Shown: piece after piece, positions 1 to 9,409 of the stretch
Position numbering within the stretch: position 1 is the first letter of the stretch
Layout of the letters: every line of letters starts with the position of its first letter
Assembly (NCBI GenBank): GCA_046347625.1
Contig: JAXMFU010000003.1
Span: 186,001 to 250,000 of the forward strand
DNA from: CAIMUS01 sp046347625
GTDB lineage: Bacteria; Pseudomonadota; Gammaproteobacteria; Competibacterales; Competibacteraceae
Length of the DNA stretch: 64,000 bases
Reading direction: 5' to 3'
Translations under genes and position numbers: made by a program
The notes under the pieces: model-generated
The model's input: only the letters and a program-made list of their open reading frames with translations
The model's database searches: none
Told to the model about the DNA's origin: nothing

Positions 1-285
1 ACACCGGGCAAATCCCTGGACGGCCCGCTACCGCCGCCCGACCTGATCATTCAGGACGAACTGCACCTGATTTCCGGGCCACTGGGTACGGTCGCCGGAC
101 TGTACGAGGCCGCTATCGATGCGCTGGCCAGCCGGGAAATCGAAGGTCGCTGCCTGCGGCCCAAGATCGTCGCCAGTACCGCCACGGTGCGCCGCGCCGA
201 GCGGCAGATTCGCGCCCTGTTCGACCGTGATAACGTCGAGGTTTTCCCACCGCCCGGCCCGGACCGGGACGATTCCTTCTACGCC
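1..285 (+). pseudogene. drmA: DrmA (DISARM helicase), 5' visible part, interrupted by IS21
   Basis: This is the upstream visible half of a superfamily 2 helicase of the DISARM anti-phage system; the gene begins before the window. The frame starts at base 1 and shows a Walker B/DEAH-like box (DELH, visible residues 19-22) and a motif III-like STAT (59-62). The true frame stops at base 285 because an IS21 element is inserted after the TACGCC target; beyond it the frame runs only a few codons into the IS and stops at 309. Joining codon 283-285 directly to base 2772 restores one continuous frame with the downstream half. The DrmA assignment rests on the downstream helicase C-terminal domain and on the DrmB gene that follows. 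Confidence 0.8.
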
Positions 286-337
286 TGCCCAGTGTCAATT
301 ATTTTTTAACATCAGTGACAATTATTTTTTAACATTG

Positions 338-1174
338 TCAGTGGGGCCACTCCACCTCGGTCACCGGCTCTGGAGAGCGGTGAGGGTCATGCGTCTCATC
401 CTCAGTCGACGTGTCACTGTCAGTATGAGGAGCAGGCTGTTGCCGTTCCTTGGCCTGTTCGGTCCGAAAACTCGAGCCGGTCATCTCCAAGATGATGGCA
501 TGATGGACGAGCCTGTCAATGGCGGCTGCCGTCGTCAGGGGATCTTGGAAAATGCGATCCCATTGACTGAAGACGAGATTGCTGCTGATGAGTACGCTCT
601 TGCGCTCGTAGCGCTCAGCCAAAAAAGTAAATAGGACTTCCATTTCCGCCCGACTTTGCTGCACGTAGCCAATATCGTCCAGAATGATGGCGGCAAAGCC
701 ATCCAGCTTATGTAGTTCCTGTTCCAGGCGCAGGGCTTGCTTGGCGGCAAGCAACCGTTGTACCAGTTGGTAAGCAGGCGCAAACAAGACCCGATAACCC
801 CGCTCTATCAGGGCATGACCCACGGCACACAGCACGTGGGTTTTGCCTCGACCCGGTAACCCAAACGCCAGTATATTCTGGGCTTGGTCGACAAAATGCC
901 CCTCGCACAGGGTGGGGAGCTGGCGGCGTACGGGGATGGGGAGGTGGTTCACCTGCAAGGTCGTCAGCGTCTTGCTGGAGGGCAACCTCGATTCCTGCCG
1001 CCGCCGTTGGACCCGGCACTGGCGGCGTGCCGCCACTTCCAGTTCCGCCAGGGTATAGAGGTAGCGCGTAAAGCTCCAACCCGACCGTTCGGCCTCGATC
1101 GCCAATGATTGTGCCTGGGCCAGCACGGTGGATAGGTGTAGCTCCCGCAGGAGGAGTTCGAGACTGTCGGTCAT
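338..1174 (-). CDS. istB: IS21 helper ATPase IstB
   Basis: This is the AAA+ ATPase (278 aa) that works with the IstA transposase by assembling on target DNA and stimulating strand transfer. It has a Walker A motif (GLPGRGKTH, about residues 104-112), a Walker B (ILDDIGY, about 165) and the family's N-terminal helical region. The start codon overlaps the istA stop by four bases (ATGA), implying translational coupling. The C-terminal ~45 residues are charged and low in complexity, a longer tail than is typical of IstB proteins of about 250 aa. The frame is intact. Confidence 0.93.
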   Translation of the reverse strand: MTDSLELLLRELHLSTVLAQAQSLAIEAERSGWSFTRYLYTLAELEVAARRQCRVQRRRQESRLPSSKTLTTLQVNHLPIPVRRQLPTLCEGHFVDQAQNILAFGLPGRGKTHVLCAVGHALIERGYRVLFAPAYQLVQRLLAAKQALRLEQELHKLDGFAAIILDDIGYVQQSRAEMEVLFTFLAERYERKSVLISSNLVFSQWDRIFQDPLTTAAAIDRLVHHAIILEMTGSSFRTEQAKERQQPAPHTDSDTSTEDETHDPHRSPEPVTEVEWPH

Positions 1175-2649
1175 CGCGTGAGCTCTCCCAGCAGGGTGTC
1201 ATAACTGGCTAACTCGACCGCTGGGATCGCCAAGGCAGGTACGACCGGCAGGGCGGGACGGACCAACTCGCGCACCCGGTCCGGCTCGGGTACCTGCCCG
1301 GCTTCCAACACTAACTCCAGGGCCGCCTGGACCTCTGCCTCCTGGGTCGAGGCGGCCAAGTGCAGCAGTCGGAGGTAGGCGGCATCGCCAGCGGTACCGG
1401 GATGAGCGGCTTGCAGCGCCGCGTAAGCCCGCCGAAATACCAGCGTCGGGAATAACGCTTCCCGGTAACGATAACGGGCAAAGGCCCCTGGTTTTTGCAC
1501 CAGCGACCAGATCACATGGCGGTAGTCAATGGCATGATGCGAACGACCGATCAAGCGGGGCATCTCCTGAATCCAAGTCGCGCCGTAAAAGACCGCCACG
1601 TGGTTTTCATAGACCTGTACCCGGAGTGACTGCTGCACCAGGCGGGGGGGTACGGAATAGAGATTGCCGAGCACGTTGATCGTGCTGTTTTGGCTGACCC
1701 GCACCGTGAGCTCCTTAAATTCCGGGAAGCGGTCAACGGTCAGCGGCTGCATCACCGCCAATTCGTCCTGTAACCGGGCCTGCCGGCGGTGGTTCTCCTG
1801 GTGTAACCGCCCTTCCAACCACGCGTCAAAGGCCACTTCCGACACAAAGTCGCTACTCCCCCGACCTAGCAGGGCCTGCTGGAGGAAGCGTTTGAAAGCG
1901 CCGTTGTGGGCTTCCACCGTGCCATTTTGTTCTTTCTGGCCGACGGCGATGGTCCGCGGTTTCATGCCCAGGTGGGCCATCAGCTCCAGATATTCGCGGT
2001 TGAATTCCCGCTGGCCGGTGCGCACCCGGTGGGTGGCACCGGTGGAGTTATCGGTCTGATGCCACGCAGGCACTTTCCCTAAGCGAAAGAGTGCCTCTTG
2101 AATCCCCCGTTTCAGCGCCAGCAACGATTCCGAGCGGCACCGGCAGGCCCACTGCCAATTCGAGTACGGCAGGACCACATGACACAGCAACGGCGCGTAA
2201 GATTCACCCTGCAGCGTCATTCCCAATTCACCCGTATGAGTAAAATCCGTCTGCACCGCTTCCCCCGGTCGGTGCTGCTGCGGAAAGAACACTTCTGCCG
2301 CCTGATCATCCCCGTGTAACGCCCGCCACCGCTGCACCCGCCGATGCAGCGTGCGGAGCTGGCCGGGCTGGAATTGGCCCGGGTAGCGTTCTTGTAACTC
2401 CTCGAAGAGGGTTCGTGCCCACAGCCCCGGCGCTTCGCGTAGGCGGGCCTCGATTTCCGGCCAGACGGCCGCAAATGGGTCCGGCCGGGTCCGCCACTCG
2501 TGCCTGGACTTCAGCTCCGAGGGCAGCTTGCCCAACCGCCGATACTTGGCCGCCGTCTGTCGGCACACGCCCGCTTTCGCTGCTGCCATACCTTCATTCC
2601 CATGCTTGCTCAATTCTTTCATGATCATTCTCACCTGTTGGTCTGTCAT
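1171..2649 (-). CDS. istA: IS21 transposase IstA
   Basis: This is a DDE transposase with an N-terminal helix-turn-helix region and an integrase catalytic core. The three acidic residues can be placed at AVQTDFTH (first Asp), WHQTDNST (second Asp) and TVEAHNGAF (Glu). I chose the ATG at 2649 (492 aa), which follows a GGAGGG about 13 bases upstream; the frame is open up to an ATG at 2703, which would add 18 residues that look unlike the family. It overlaps istB by four bases. No damage is visible. Confidence 0.93.
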   Translation of the reverse strand: MTDQQVRMIMKELSKHGNEGMAAAKAGVCRQTAAKYRRLGKLPSELKSRHEWRTRPDPFAAVWPEIEARLREAPGLWARTLFEELQERYPGQFQPGQLRTLHRRVQRWRALHGDDQAAEVFFPQQHRPGEAVQTDFTHTGELGMTLQGESYAPLLCHVVLPYSNWQWACRCRSESLLALKRGIQEALFRLGKVPAWHQTDNSTGATHRVRTGQREFNREYLELMAHLGMKPRTIAVGQKEQNGTVEAHNGAFKRFLQQALLGRGSSDFVSEVAFDAWLEGRLHQENHRRQARLQDELAVMQPLTVDRFPEFKELTVRVSQNSTINVLGNLYSVPPRLVQQSLRVQVYENHVAVFYGATWIQEMPRLIGRSHHAIDYRHVIWSLVQKPGAFARYRYREALFPTLVFRRAYAALQAAHPGTAGDAAYLRLLHLAASTQEAEVQAALELVLEAGQVPEPDRVRELVRPALPVVPALAIPAVELASYDTLLGELTR

Positions 2650-2765
2650 CGTCACGGCTATGCCCTCCAGTTCACTGAAGAACACAGCTTGCCACGAACT
2701 CACAGGTGGCCTGCCATGTTAATTTTTAATTGTCATCCATGTTAATTTTTAATTGTCACTGAGCA

Positions 2766-3917
2766 TACGCCCGCACGCTGCCGGTCGCCGAAGCCCCGGC
2801 CCGGCTGTACCTAGGCGTGGCGGCACAGGGCCGCAGCCTCAAAGTCGTGTTGTTGCGGACCGCGCTGGCCTTGCTGAGCGCCGGTCAGGTCGCCTATGAG
2901 CGCGAGGGGGGCCGGCGCCATGGCGATAACCCCGCCGATCCTTATCTGACCTTGCTGGGCTATTTCAACAGCTTGCGCGAACTGGGCGGTAGCCGCCGAA
3001 TTATCGAGGACGAGGTCACCACCCGACTGGCCCGGTATGGCCGACGGCGCCGACTGGAGCCGGTGGACCTCCTGTTCGCCGACCGGCACATCGGTTACGA
3101 CGTGCTGGAACTGACCTCACGGGTCCCGACCAACGAGGTGGCCAACGCCAAACGCCGGCTGGCCCTGCCGTTCCAGGACAAAGATCGGGTGGATGTGGCG
3201 TTGGCGACCAATATGATCTCGGTCGGACTGGATATCACCCGGCTCGGCCTGATGGTGGTGCTCGGCCAGCCCAAGACCTGCGCCGAATATATCCAGGCCA
3301 CCAGCCGGGTCGGTCGCCATCCCGAGCGTCCCGGCCTGGTCGTCACCCTGCTGAATATTCACAAACCCCGCGATCGCTCCCACTACGAGCGCTTCGGTAG
3401 CTATCACACCAGCTTCTACCGGGCGGTGGAAGCGACCAGTGTGACGCCCTATTCCCCACGGGCCCTGGATCGGGCGCTGGTCGGCGCGTTGGTCGGCTGG
3501 TGCCGGCAAGGGGATCGAACGATGACCCCGCCCTGCGGTGCCGAGGAGATTTCACAACGCCGTACCGAACTGGAGGCTTTCGTCCGCCGTCTCGCCGAGC
3601 GGGCCGCCCGACACGATGACCAACTCGAGCCGACCGAAGCGCAACAGTTGCAGGAACGGGTATACCGCTATGGCCTCGGCCTGCTGGATGACTGGCAGCA
3701 TATCGCCGAGCGGCTGCAACAGCAGAATACCCGGTTGCAATATCAGCGCTGGGAAACCGGCGGCGCCCAGCCACTGCTGTATGACTTTCTCGATCCCGAT
3801 CTCGAGTCCCTGCTGCCGAGCCAGCGCCGTTTCCGGGCGGGCCGCTCCCTGCGCGATGTCGAGCCGACGGTCGAATTGCGGGTCCGCAATCTGAATCTGT
3901 GGGGGGAATCACCATGA
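2766..3917 (+). pseudogene. drmA: DrmA (DISARM helicase), 3' part after the IS21 insertion
   Basis: This is the C-terminal part of the DISARM SF2 helicase. The frame opens at 2772, right after the second TACGCC copy, and continues the reading of the 1-285 fragment. The helicase C-terminal domain is recognisable by ATNMISVGLDITR and the motif VI-like QATSRVGR. An internal ATG at 2817 could start a 366-aa product, but that would lack the first RecA lobe and be non-functional as a helicase. The stop codon overlaps the drmB start (ATGA), the normal operon arrangement. With the IS removed, 476 residues of an uninterrupted protein are visible in this window. Confidence 0.85.
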
Positions 3918-5707
3918 CCGATAATCGACTGCGCTCCAGCCAACTGATCACGACCTATGGTCCAGGGGCCATGGTGGATCTACCGGAGGACTCGGTGCTC
4001 ATCGCCGGCCTGGATGCCTGGCACTACCGGAATGAGCAGATTCCCCATATCGACGAACCGCGGCTGGCCGCCAAGCTGGCCAAACTGCTCGCTCGGCCCT
4101 ATGTCGCGTTGCGGGCGCCGCCGGCGCTCATCGAAGATTTCCAACGCAGTCCTCATCTCGTCGCCTGGCGCTTCCCGGAATGGTTCATCGTGCAGGACCC
4201 CCAGCCGGCACCGGCCCATCCCGGTTGGCGCCGGCGCCGGCTGGTCAACCTGTCGGCCCTGGAAAAAAATAAAAAGTACCGGAGCCACGACTGCAAAACC
4301 TATCCGGTCGTGCCGGTCCGTTTCGTGCGCGCCTGCAAGAAAGGCCATGTCGGTGATATCAATTGGAAGGCTTTCGTCCATGAAGTTGGTGCCGGCTGCC
4401 ACCGTGATCTGTGGATCGAAGAACGCGGCACCTCCGGCGATCTACGCCAGATCTGGGTGGTCTGCGATTGCGGGGCCGAACGCTCCATGAGCGAGGCGGC
4501 GCCCGTGAAAGCCAATGCGCTGGGCTATTGCAACGGTTCGCGCCCCTGGCTCGGACCGTATGAGAAGGAGAAATGCGACGAGCCTAACCAACTGCTGATC
4601 CGCAGCGCCAGCAATGCCTATTTTTCGCAACTGCTGTCGGTAATCTCGATCCCGGATACGGGCAGCCCGGTGGATGCCCTGGTCCGGAAACTGTGGGACG
4701 ATTTCCTCAGTGAGGTGGAAACTCCGGCCGATCTGAGCAGGATTCGGAAAAAGCCCACCGTCGCCCAGCATTTGCAAGGGTTGGCGGATGACACCGTATT
4801 CGCCGCCATCCAGCGGGTGCGCCGCGGCGAGAGTCACGAAGACCGGCCGGTCAAAGAGGTGGAATTCGATGCCCTGGCCCAAACTCAGGATGAACTGGGT
4901 GAGGATCGACCGGAAGGCGATTTCTTTGCCAGAGCGCTTCCCGCCGAGCGCTGGCGTCGGCCCTGGATGGAAGGCATCGCGCGCGTGGTGCTGGTCCATC
5001 GACTGCGCGAAGTCGTCGCCCAAGTAGGATTTACCCGCTTCGAGGCCGTGGGGCCGGACGCGCAGGGAGAACTCGACTTAGGAGTCCAGACTGCGCCCCT
5101 GGCCTTGGATGCCGACTGGCTGCCGGCGGTGGAAAATCGGGGCGAGGGACTCTTTCTGCAATTCAGCCCGGAATGCCTGCGGCGCTGGCTGGAGCGGCCG
5201 GAAGTCAACCGGCGCGGGCTGCAATTGCGCGAAGGGTTCAGGCAATGGCAGCGGGAGCATGAGACCAGCCGCCGGGAATTCCCCGGCTTACCCTATATTT
5301 TGCTGCACTCGTTCGCCCATCTGCTGCTGACCGCGATGGCGCTGGAATGCGGCTATCCCGCCTCGGCGCTACGGGAACGGATTTATGCCCTGGCCGGCGA
5401 CCGCTATGGCATTCTGATCTATACCGGCTCCGCGGATGCCGAAGGCACCCTGGGGGGACTGGTGCTGGCCGGTCGCGATATCGCCCGCCATATCGCGCGG
5501 GCGCTGGAACTGGGGCGCCTGTGCGCCAACGATCCGGTCTGCGCGTACCATGCGCCGGCACCGCCCGATCAGCAACCGCTGCACGGTGCCGCCTGCCATG
5601 GTTGTCTGCTGATTGCCGAAACCTCCTGCGAACAGCGCAACGACTTGCTGGATCGGGCGCTGGTGGTGGCGACCGTAGAGGGCTTGAAAGCGGAATTCTT
5701 TAGCTAA
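3914..5707 (+). CDS. drmB: DrmB, DISARM DUF1998-domain protein
   Basis: This is the second core gene of the DISARM defence system; in characterised systems DrmA and DrmB form a complex that senses and blocks incoming phage DNA. The 597-aa product begins MTDNRLRSSQLITTYGPGAM, a family-typical N-terminus. Cysteine clusters at CKKGHVGD and CDCGAE, and a C-terminal DUF1998 region (YILLHSFAHLLL, CANDPVC, ACHGCLL), suggest zinc binding. The ATG at 3914 overlaps the drmA stop by four bases; the frame also has an upstream GTG at 3899, which is less likely. The gene is intact, but its partner drmA is split and no drmC phospholipase-D gene follows. Confidence 0.88.
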   Translation: MTDNRLRSSQLITTYGPGAMVDLPEDSVLIAGLDAWHYRNEQIPHIDEPRLAAKLAKLLARPYVALRAPPALIEDFQRSPHLVAWRFPEWFIVQDPQPAPAHPGWRRRRLVNLSALEKNKKYRSHDCKTYPVVPVRFVRACKKGHVGDINWKAFVHEVGAGCHRDLWIEERGTSGDLRQIWVVCDCGAERSMSEAAPVKANALGYCNGSRPWLGPYEKEKCDEPNQLLIRSASNAYFSQLLSVISIPDTGSPVDALVRKLWDDFLSEVETPADLSRIRKKPTVAQHLQGLADDTVFAAIQRVRRGESHEDRPVKEVEFDALAQTQDELGEDRPEGDFFARALPAERWRRPWMEGIARVVLVHRLREVVAQVGFTRFEAVGPDAQGELDLGVQTAPLALDADWLPAVENRGEGLFLQFSPECLRRWLERPEVNRRGLQLREGFRQWQREHETSRREFPGLPYILLHSFAHLLLTAMALECGYPASALRERIYALAGDRYGILIYTGSADAEGTLGGLVLAGRDIARHIARALELGRLCANDPVCAYHAPAPPDQQPLHGAACHGCLLIAETSCEQRNDLLDRALVVATVEGLKAEFFS

Positions 5708-5726
5708 TCTCTTTATAACTATCGCG

Positions 5727-5854
5727 GATGGGCTTAACCAGTCGTCCGCTCTGGTGTAGGAGCGAGCCCTGCTCGCGACTTGAGCGGGCGCCGGCTTGCC
5801 GGCGCGGTCGCGAGCAGGGCTCGCTCCTACCGGGGCTTTAAAGGGACGTTGTCA
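5727..5854. repeat. 128-bp dispersed hairpin repeat, copy 1
   Basis: Perfect 24-bp outer arms (5756-5779 and 5807-5830, GTAGGAGCGAGCC...) enclose a second small GC-rich stem. An inverted second copy, homologous over about 128 bp including both flanks, lies at 62500-62627. The outer arm resembles REP-type hairpins common in gammaproteobacteria. It sits just after drmB and could also act as a transcript end, although there is no T-run. Confidence 0.85.
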
Positions 5855-5885
5855 TACCAATTCGGTTGGGGTTTTAACTTAAACT

Positions 5886-6099
5886 GTAGGGTGGGCATGG
5901 CCTCATAGGCGCCAGTTTAAGGATAAAATTCAATTAAAATCGAATCCTTCAGTGATGGAATGCACCCTCGTTTTCCACCGGAGGAGCGCGCCATGCGCGC
6001 GACTCCAGCGGAAAAGTCGCGCGCATGGCGCGCTCCTACAGGGGAATTTGCCAGGGGAAATGGCTTAAACTGGCGCCTATGGGACCATGCCCACCCTAC
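5886..6099. repeat. MITE-like nested inverted repeat
   Basis: Outer arms of 36 bp (5886-5921 and 6064-6099, starting GTAGGGTGGGCATGG) match at 34 of 36 positions. Inside is a perfect 23-bp palindromic pair (5982-6004 and 6015-6037, AGGAGCGCGCCATGCGCGCG) with a 10-base loop. There is no credible coding content. A diverged single arm of the outer repeat is at about 32060-32095, and a partial one at 48480. This looks like a non-autonomous element into which, or around which, a REP-like hairpin is placed. Confidence 0.8.
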
Positions 6100-6130
6100 G
6101 GCTCAGGTTAAAGGGGGTAGTGAATGGGTC

Positions 6131-9100
6131 TCATGGCGTTCCGTCCAGAACGGGGGCGGTCTCGAGGAACGGTCCAACGCGCTCGAACAGCGCCATGAAA
6201 TCGTGAAAGTCAGTGATGTCATGCCCACCGCGATACACGAAGTCGAAGTCATGCGCCTTGCCGACCCGGTCGTTGCTGCCGCGAATGCTGAAGTACGGCG
6301 TTCCGGCCGCGTGGGTCAGGTTCAGCAAGTCGGTGTTATCAAACCCGGCCTGATCCACCACGGCGGAGAAGCGCACGCCACCGGCCAGCGCCGTGCGCAG
6401 TACCGACGCGCCGGTCGACACCGACCAAGCCACGATACGCTTGATGCCGTGCCCGGCCAGATAGCGGACCGCCGCGTCCACGCTGTCGGTCAGCAGGGCC
6501 GGGTCCTGGAATTGAGCCTCGTAGTCGGCGCCGAAGCCGGTACTACCGGGATAATTGACCGCCAGTACGGCAAAGCCCAGCCGATTGAGCCGATCGAAAT
6601 ACGGCGAATAGCGCGGCGAGACGTTCTCCCGCGGGCCGCCGTGCAGCCACACCACGGCCCTGGTCGCGTCGGGCACGGTGAAGTAGACCGCCGGATACCT
6701 GTCGTGACGGCGCCCAGGTAACGACACCGGCTCGGGGCAAGGTGCCCCGCCCGGATTCCAGGGGGTGCGGGGCAACAGTTCCCAGCGGCCCGCCGTGAAT
6801 ACCGCCAGACTGCGCGGTGCGGCGCAGTCGGCGGCGATGGCAAAGTGGGTGCCATTAATCGCCCGGTGCCGGAGCACGGTCGCGGATTGCCCGCCGTCCA
6901 GGCTGGTGCCGTACCGGCCCTGCGCCCCGTAGCGCCACACGTCACCATCGAAGCCGAGCATATCGCCCTGGAGTGATACCGGCGGTGTCAAGGCGACCCG
7001 CGTTGGAGTCCCCGCCGTCAGGGTGAGCGCGTAGAGCGCGTACCGGTCCGCCCCACGCCGACGGGCGGCGATACCCACGCGGCCGTCAGCAGCGCGCCAG
7101 AATTCGCCCACTCGTTCGGCATCGGCCAGCACCGGCGTGGGTGCGCACTGGAAACCGGTTTCCCCGTCACGGCACAGATAGAGGGTATAGCGGCCCTGTT
7201 CTTCGAGCAGACCGAACAAGGTCGTCTCATCCAGCCACAGGCAGCGCCGGAAGCCGGGCGTGGCGGTCGCCGGCAGCGGTTCCAGCGCGTCGCCGCGCCG
7301 GACGGCGACGCGTTGGGTACGGTCCTCGCGATAGGACAGGCGCTCGCCGGTCGGAGCCACACAGAAGTCGCCTTCGTCGATCTGGGGAGTGTTGGTCAGG
7401 TTGGTCACGTGGCGGCGATCGACGTCGAGCAGATAAAGATCGAACGCGGGGCGGCCTTCCACGTGTCCGACCATCAGGATGTGGCCAGGCCCCAACGGGG
7501 TCGGGCTGTACAGATCGACGTGATCGAGGGTGCGATCCGCCGCCGGGTCGAGCAGCGAGACGAACCGGCCGTCGCGCCACAGATAGGGGCGAAACGTGCC
7601 CCACCAGTTGGCTGCGATCAACGGCAGCCCTTGGAATTCCTCCAGATGGCTCTGGGCCTGGCCGAACCGGACGCCGGTGGCCTTGGCGCCAGTGACGCTC
7701 AGGACGATTGGCTGCCAGCCGGGTCGGCTGAGCAGGCTGAACGAGTTGTCGGCATGGGGTTCGATCCGCCGGGCGACGGCCAGCAGATCGGCGGCTTCGT
7801 GGTCCGCACCGCGCTTTCCCGCGCATTGGGCGGCGATAGTCCATACGCCCCAGTGATGGGGTGACCAGCGCTGCGCCGACGCCAGCAGGTCCTGGATAGC
7901 GTCACAGCGGCCGGCCAGCCCCTGGGTTCGGATAATTTCCTCCGCCCAGGCGGGGTCCGGGAACCAGGCCAGGGCGGCCCGCTGAGCGGCAATCAGGTCG
8001 CGGCCGGTGCGCAGTTCGAGCACGGCGAGGGTCCGCAGGCCGATCACGACGGCGATCAGGGTACCGAGCGCCAGCAGGAAACCGCGTTGTACCGGGCGCG
8101 GCAGTGGCACGCTCAGCCGCGGTCGCGGGTCGCGCAGCAAGCCCGCGAGCACGGCGATGAGCGTCAGCGACGCCGGCCGGAACAGCGGTGCATCGAGCAG
8201 CCCATGTATCGCGGCGATGATCAGCGCGGCGAGAAGCGCGAGCGTCAGCCCGGCGGGTGCCTCGCCCCGCTGCATGCGCCGCCACGCCCCGGCCACCAGC
8301 AGCACGCCCGCAGCCAGCAGGCATGCCGACCCCGCCAATCCCCGCTCCGCGGCGGTCCGCAGCAGATCCGACTGCGGGGAGAGCGCAACGGTCCAGGGAG
8401 GAGCATGTTCGCCGGGAACGGCGTGAGCGTGGGCCGCCGCGGCATCATCCCAGTTACCGGGTCCGACACCGAGCAGGGGGTGTTCGGCCAGAATCGCCAG
8501 CCCGACCTGGTGCTGATTGACCCGCACCCGGCCCGAGCCTTCGTTATAGGCGGCGAGGCGTTGCAACGAAGATAGCATAGGCGCCGGTTCGGTCCAGTGG
8601 AGTCCCGGCCAGGGCAACAGCGCGGCGGCGACAATAGCGGCGAACACGCTGCCGGTGGCGAGCGTCAGTGCGCGCCGGTTCGGGCTGGGAACGGGCACGT
8701 TCCGGTAGCGGGCGACGGCATAGAGCGCCGCGGTGATAAGTCCCGCCGCCGGCACCGCCAGCCAGAGGCTGCGGCAACGGGTTAACACGGTGACCAGGGT
8801 CAGTAGGGCGACCACGGCGGCACGCCCGACGCCGGGAGCCGCCAGCAGGCGCGCACCGGCGAGCGGCAGCACGATGGCGACCTGGGCGGCCACGAGATTG
8901 CGGTTACCCAGGGTGCTCTGCGGGCGGCGGATGCCCTGCCAGGGCAGCGCCACCCCTAATGCTTCGAGCAGGGCCAGCGCGGCGACGAGCACGCCCATCA
9001 GGATCAGGATGCCGATGAGCCGCTCCGCGTGGCGTGGCTCGCGGGCGGCACGACTCGCCGCGAGCAGCAGCAGCACGGCGGCCGCTTCCTTGGCCAGCAG

Positions 9101-9391
9101 CAGGGCGCCCTGGGCGGCGCAGCCCGGACGCACCGCCCACGCTACCAGGCCGACGAGGAAATAGCCGGCCAGCGCCAGGTCGAAACCGGTGAGCGCCAGC
9201 CGATTATCGGTGATCGATCTGGCCAGGATGACCGCCGCCGCCGCACCGCTCAGCCCCAGCACCAGCAGCTTGGGGGCCAGAAAAGGTTCATTGACGGGGC
9301 TGAGGTTAGGAAAGACGAGCAGCGCCGTCCCTAACAGGGCGATCGCAAGAATGGCCTCCAGCCAGTGGTCGGAACGGGTCTGAGGGGACAT
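6131..9391 (-). CDS. O-antigen ligase-like membrane protein fused to a beta-propeller/S9 hydrolase
   Basis: The protein has 1086 aa. The first ~450 residues are a polytopic membrane region with an O-antigen ligase/polymerase (Wzy_C-like) loop, including AEHPLLGVGPGNW, the motif seen in this family. A TPR-like helical stretch follows (~470-570), then beta-rich repeats resembling an S9 peptidase propeller (~580-850), and a C-terminal alpha/beta hydrolase (~860-1086) with an oxyanion HGG (VWLHGGPREN). The nucleophile elbow is degenerate (AWSVSTG instead of GWSYGG); Asp (GSND) and His (GGHDI) candidates are present. It probably transfers or polymerises glycan at the inner membrane with a periplasmic hydrolase-like domain. 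This domain combination is not one I recognise as standard. There is no frameshift, so it is a genuine single reading frame. Confidence 0.75.
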   Translation of the reverse strand: MSPQTRSDHWLEAILAIALLGTALLVFPNLSPVNEPFLAPKLLVLGLSGAAAAVILARSITDNRLALTGFDLALAGYFLVGLVAWAVRPGCAAQGALLLAKEAAAVLLLLAASRAAREPRHAERLIGILILMGVLVAALALLEALGVALPWQGIRRPQSTLGNRNLVAAQVAIVLPLAGARLLAAPGVGRAAVVALLTLVTVLTRCRSLWLAVPAAGLITAALYAVARYRNVPVPSPNRRALTLATGSVFAAIVAAALLPWPGLHWTEPAPMLSSLQRLAAYNEGSGRVRVNQHQVGLAILAEHPLLGVGPGNWDDAAAAHAHAVPGEHAPPWTVALSPQSDLLRTAAERGLAGSACLLAAGVLLVAGAWRRMQRGEAPAGLTLALLAALIIAAIHGLLDAPLFRPASLTLIAVLAGLLRDPRPRLSVPLPRPVQRGFLLALGTLIAVVIGLRTLAVLELRTGRDLIAAQRAALAWFPDPAWAEEIIRTQGLAGRCDAIQDLLASAQRWSPHHWGVWTIAAQCAGKRGADHEAADLLAVARRIEPHADNSFSLLSRPGWQPIVLSVTGAKATGVRFGQAQSHLEEFQGLPLIAANWWGTFRPYLWRDGRFVSLLDPAADRTLDHVDLYSPTPLGPGHILMVGHVEGRPAFDLYLLDVDRRHVTNLTNTPQIDEGDFCVAPTGERLSYREDRTQRVAVRRGDALEPLPATATPGFRRCLWLDETTLFGLLEEQGRYTLYLCRDGETGFQCAPTPVLADAERVGEFWRAADGRVGIAARRRGADRYALYALTLTAGTPTRVALTPPVSLQGDMLGFDGDVWRYGAQGRYGTSLDGGQSATVLRHRAINGTHFAIAADCAAPRSLAVFTAGRWELLPRTPWNPGGAPCPEPVSLPGRRHDRYPAVYFTVPDATRAVVWLHGGPRENVSPRYSPYFDRLNRLGFAVLAVNYPGSTGFGADYEAQFQDPALLTDSVDAAVRYLAGHGIKRIVAWSVSTGASVLRTALAGGVRFSAVVDQAGFDNTDLLNLTHAAGTPYFSIRGSNDRVGKAHDFDFVYRGGHDITDFHDFMALFERVGPFLETAPVLDGTP

Positions 9392-9409
9392 GCAGGTCTA
9401 ATGAGTCCC

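Larger units (their letters stand above)
286..2765 (-). mobile_element. IS21-family insertion sequence, complete, 2480 bp
   Basis: The left tip reads TGCCCAGTGTCAATTA and the right tip, on the other strand, TGCTCAGTGACAATTA. Each end carries a second, internal copy of the AT-rich repeat (about 309-336 on the left and 2718-2741 on the right), the multiple-terminal-repeat structure usual for IS21. A perfect 6-bp target duplication, TACGCC, lies at 280-285 and 2766-2771. The element carries istA and istB on the minus strand and splits drmA. Intact ends, target duplication and genes suggest a recent insertion and an active element. Confidence 0.92.

Noticed and set aside
5960..6721. Plus-strand frame of 253 aa
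   Set aside because: It starts within a palindrome and runs antisense to the ligase fusion.
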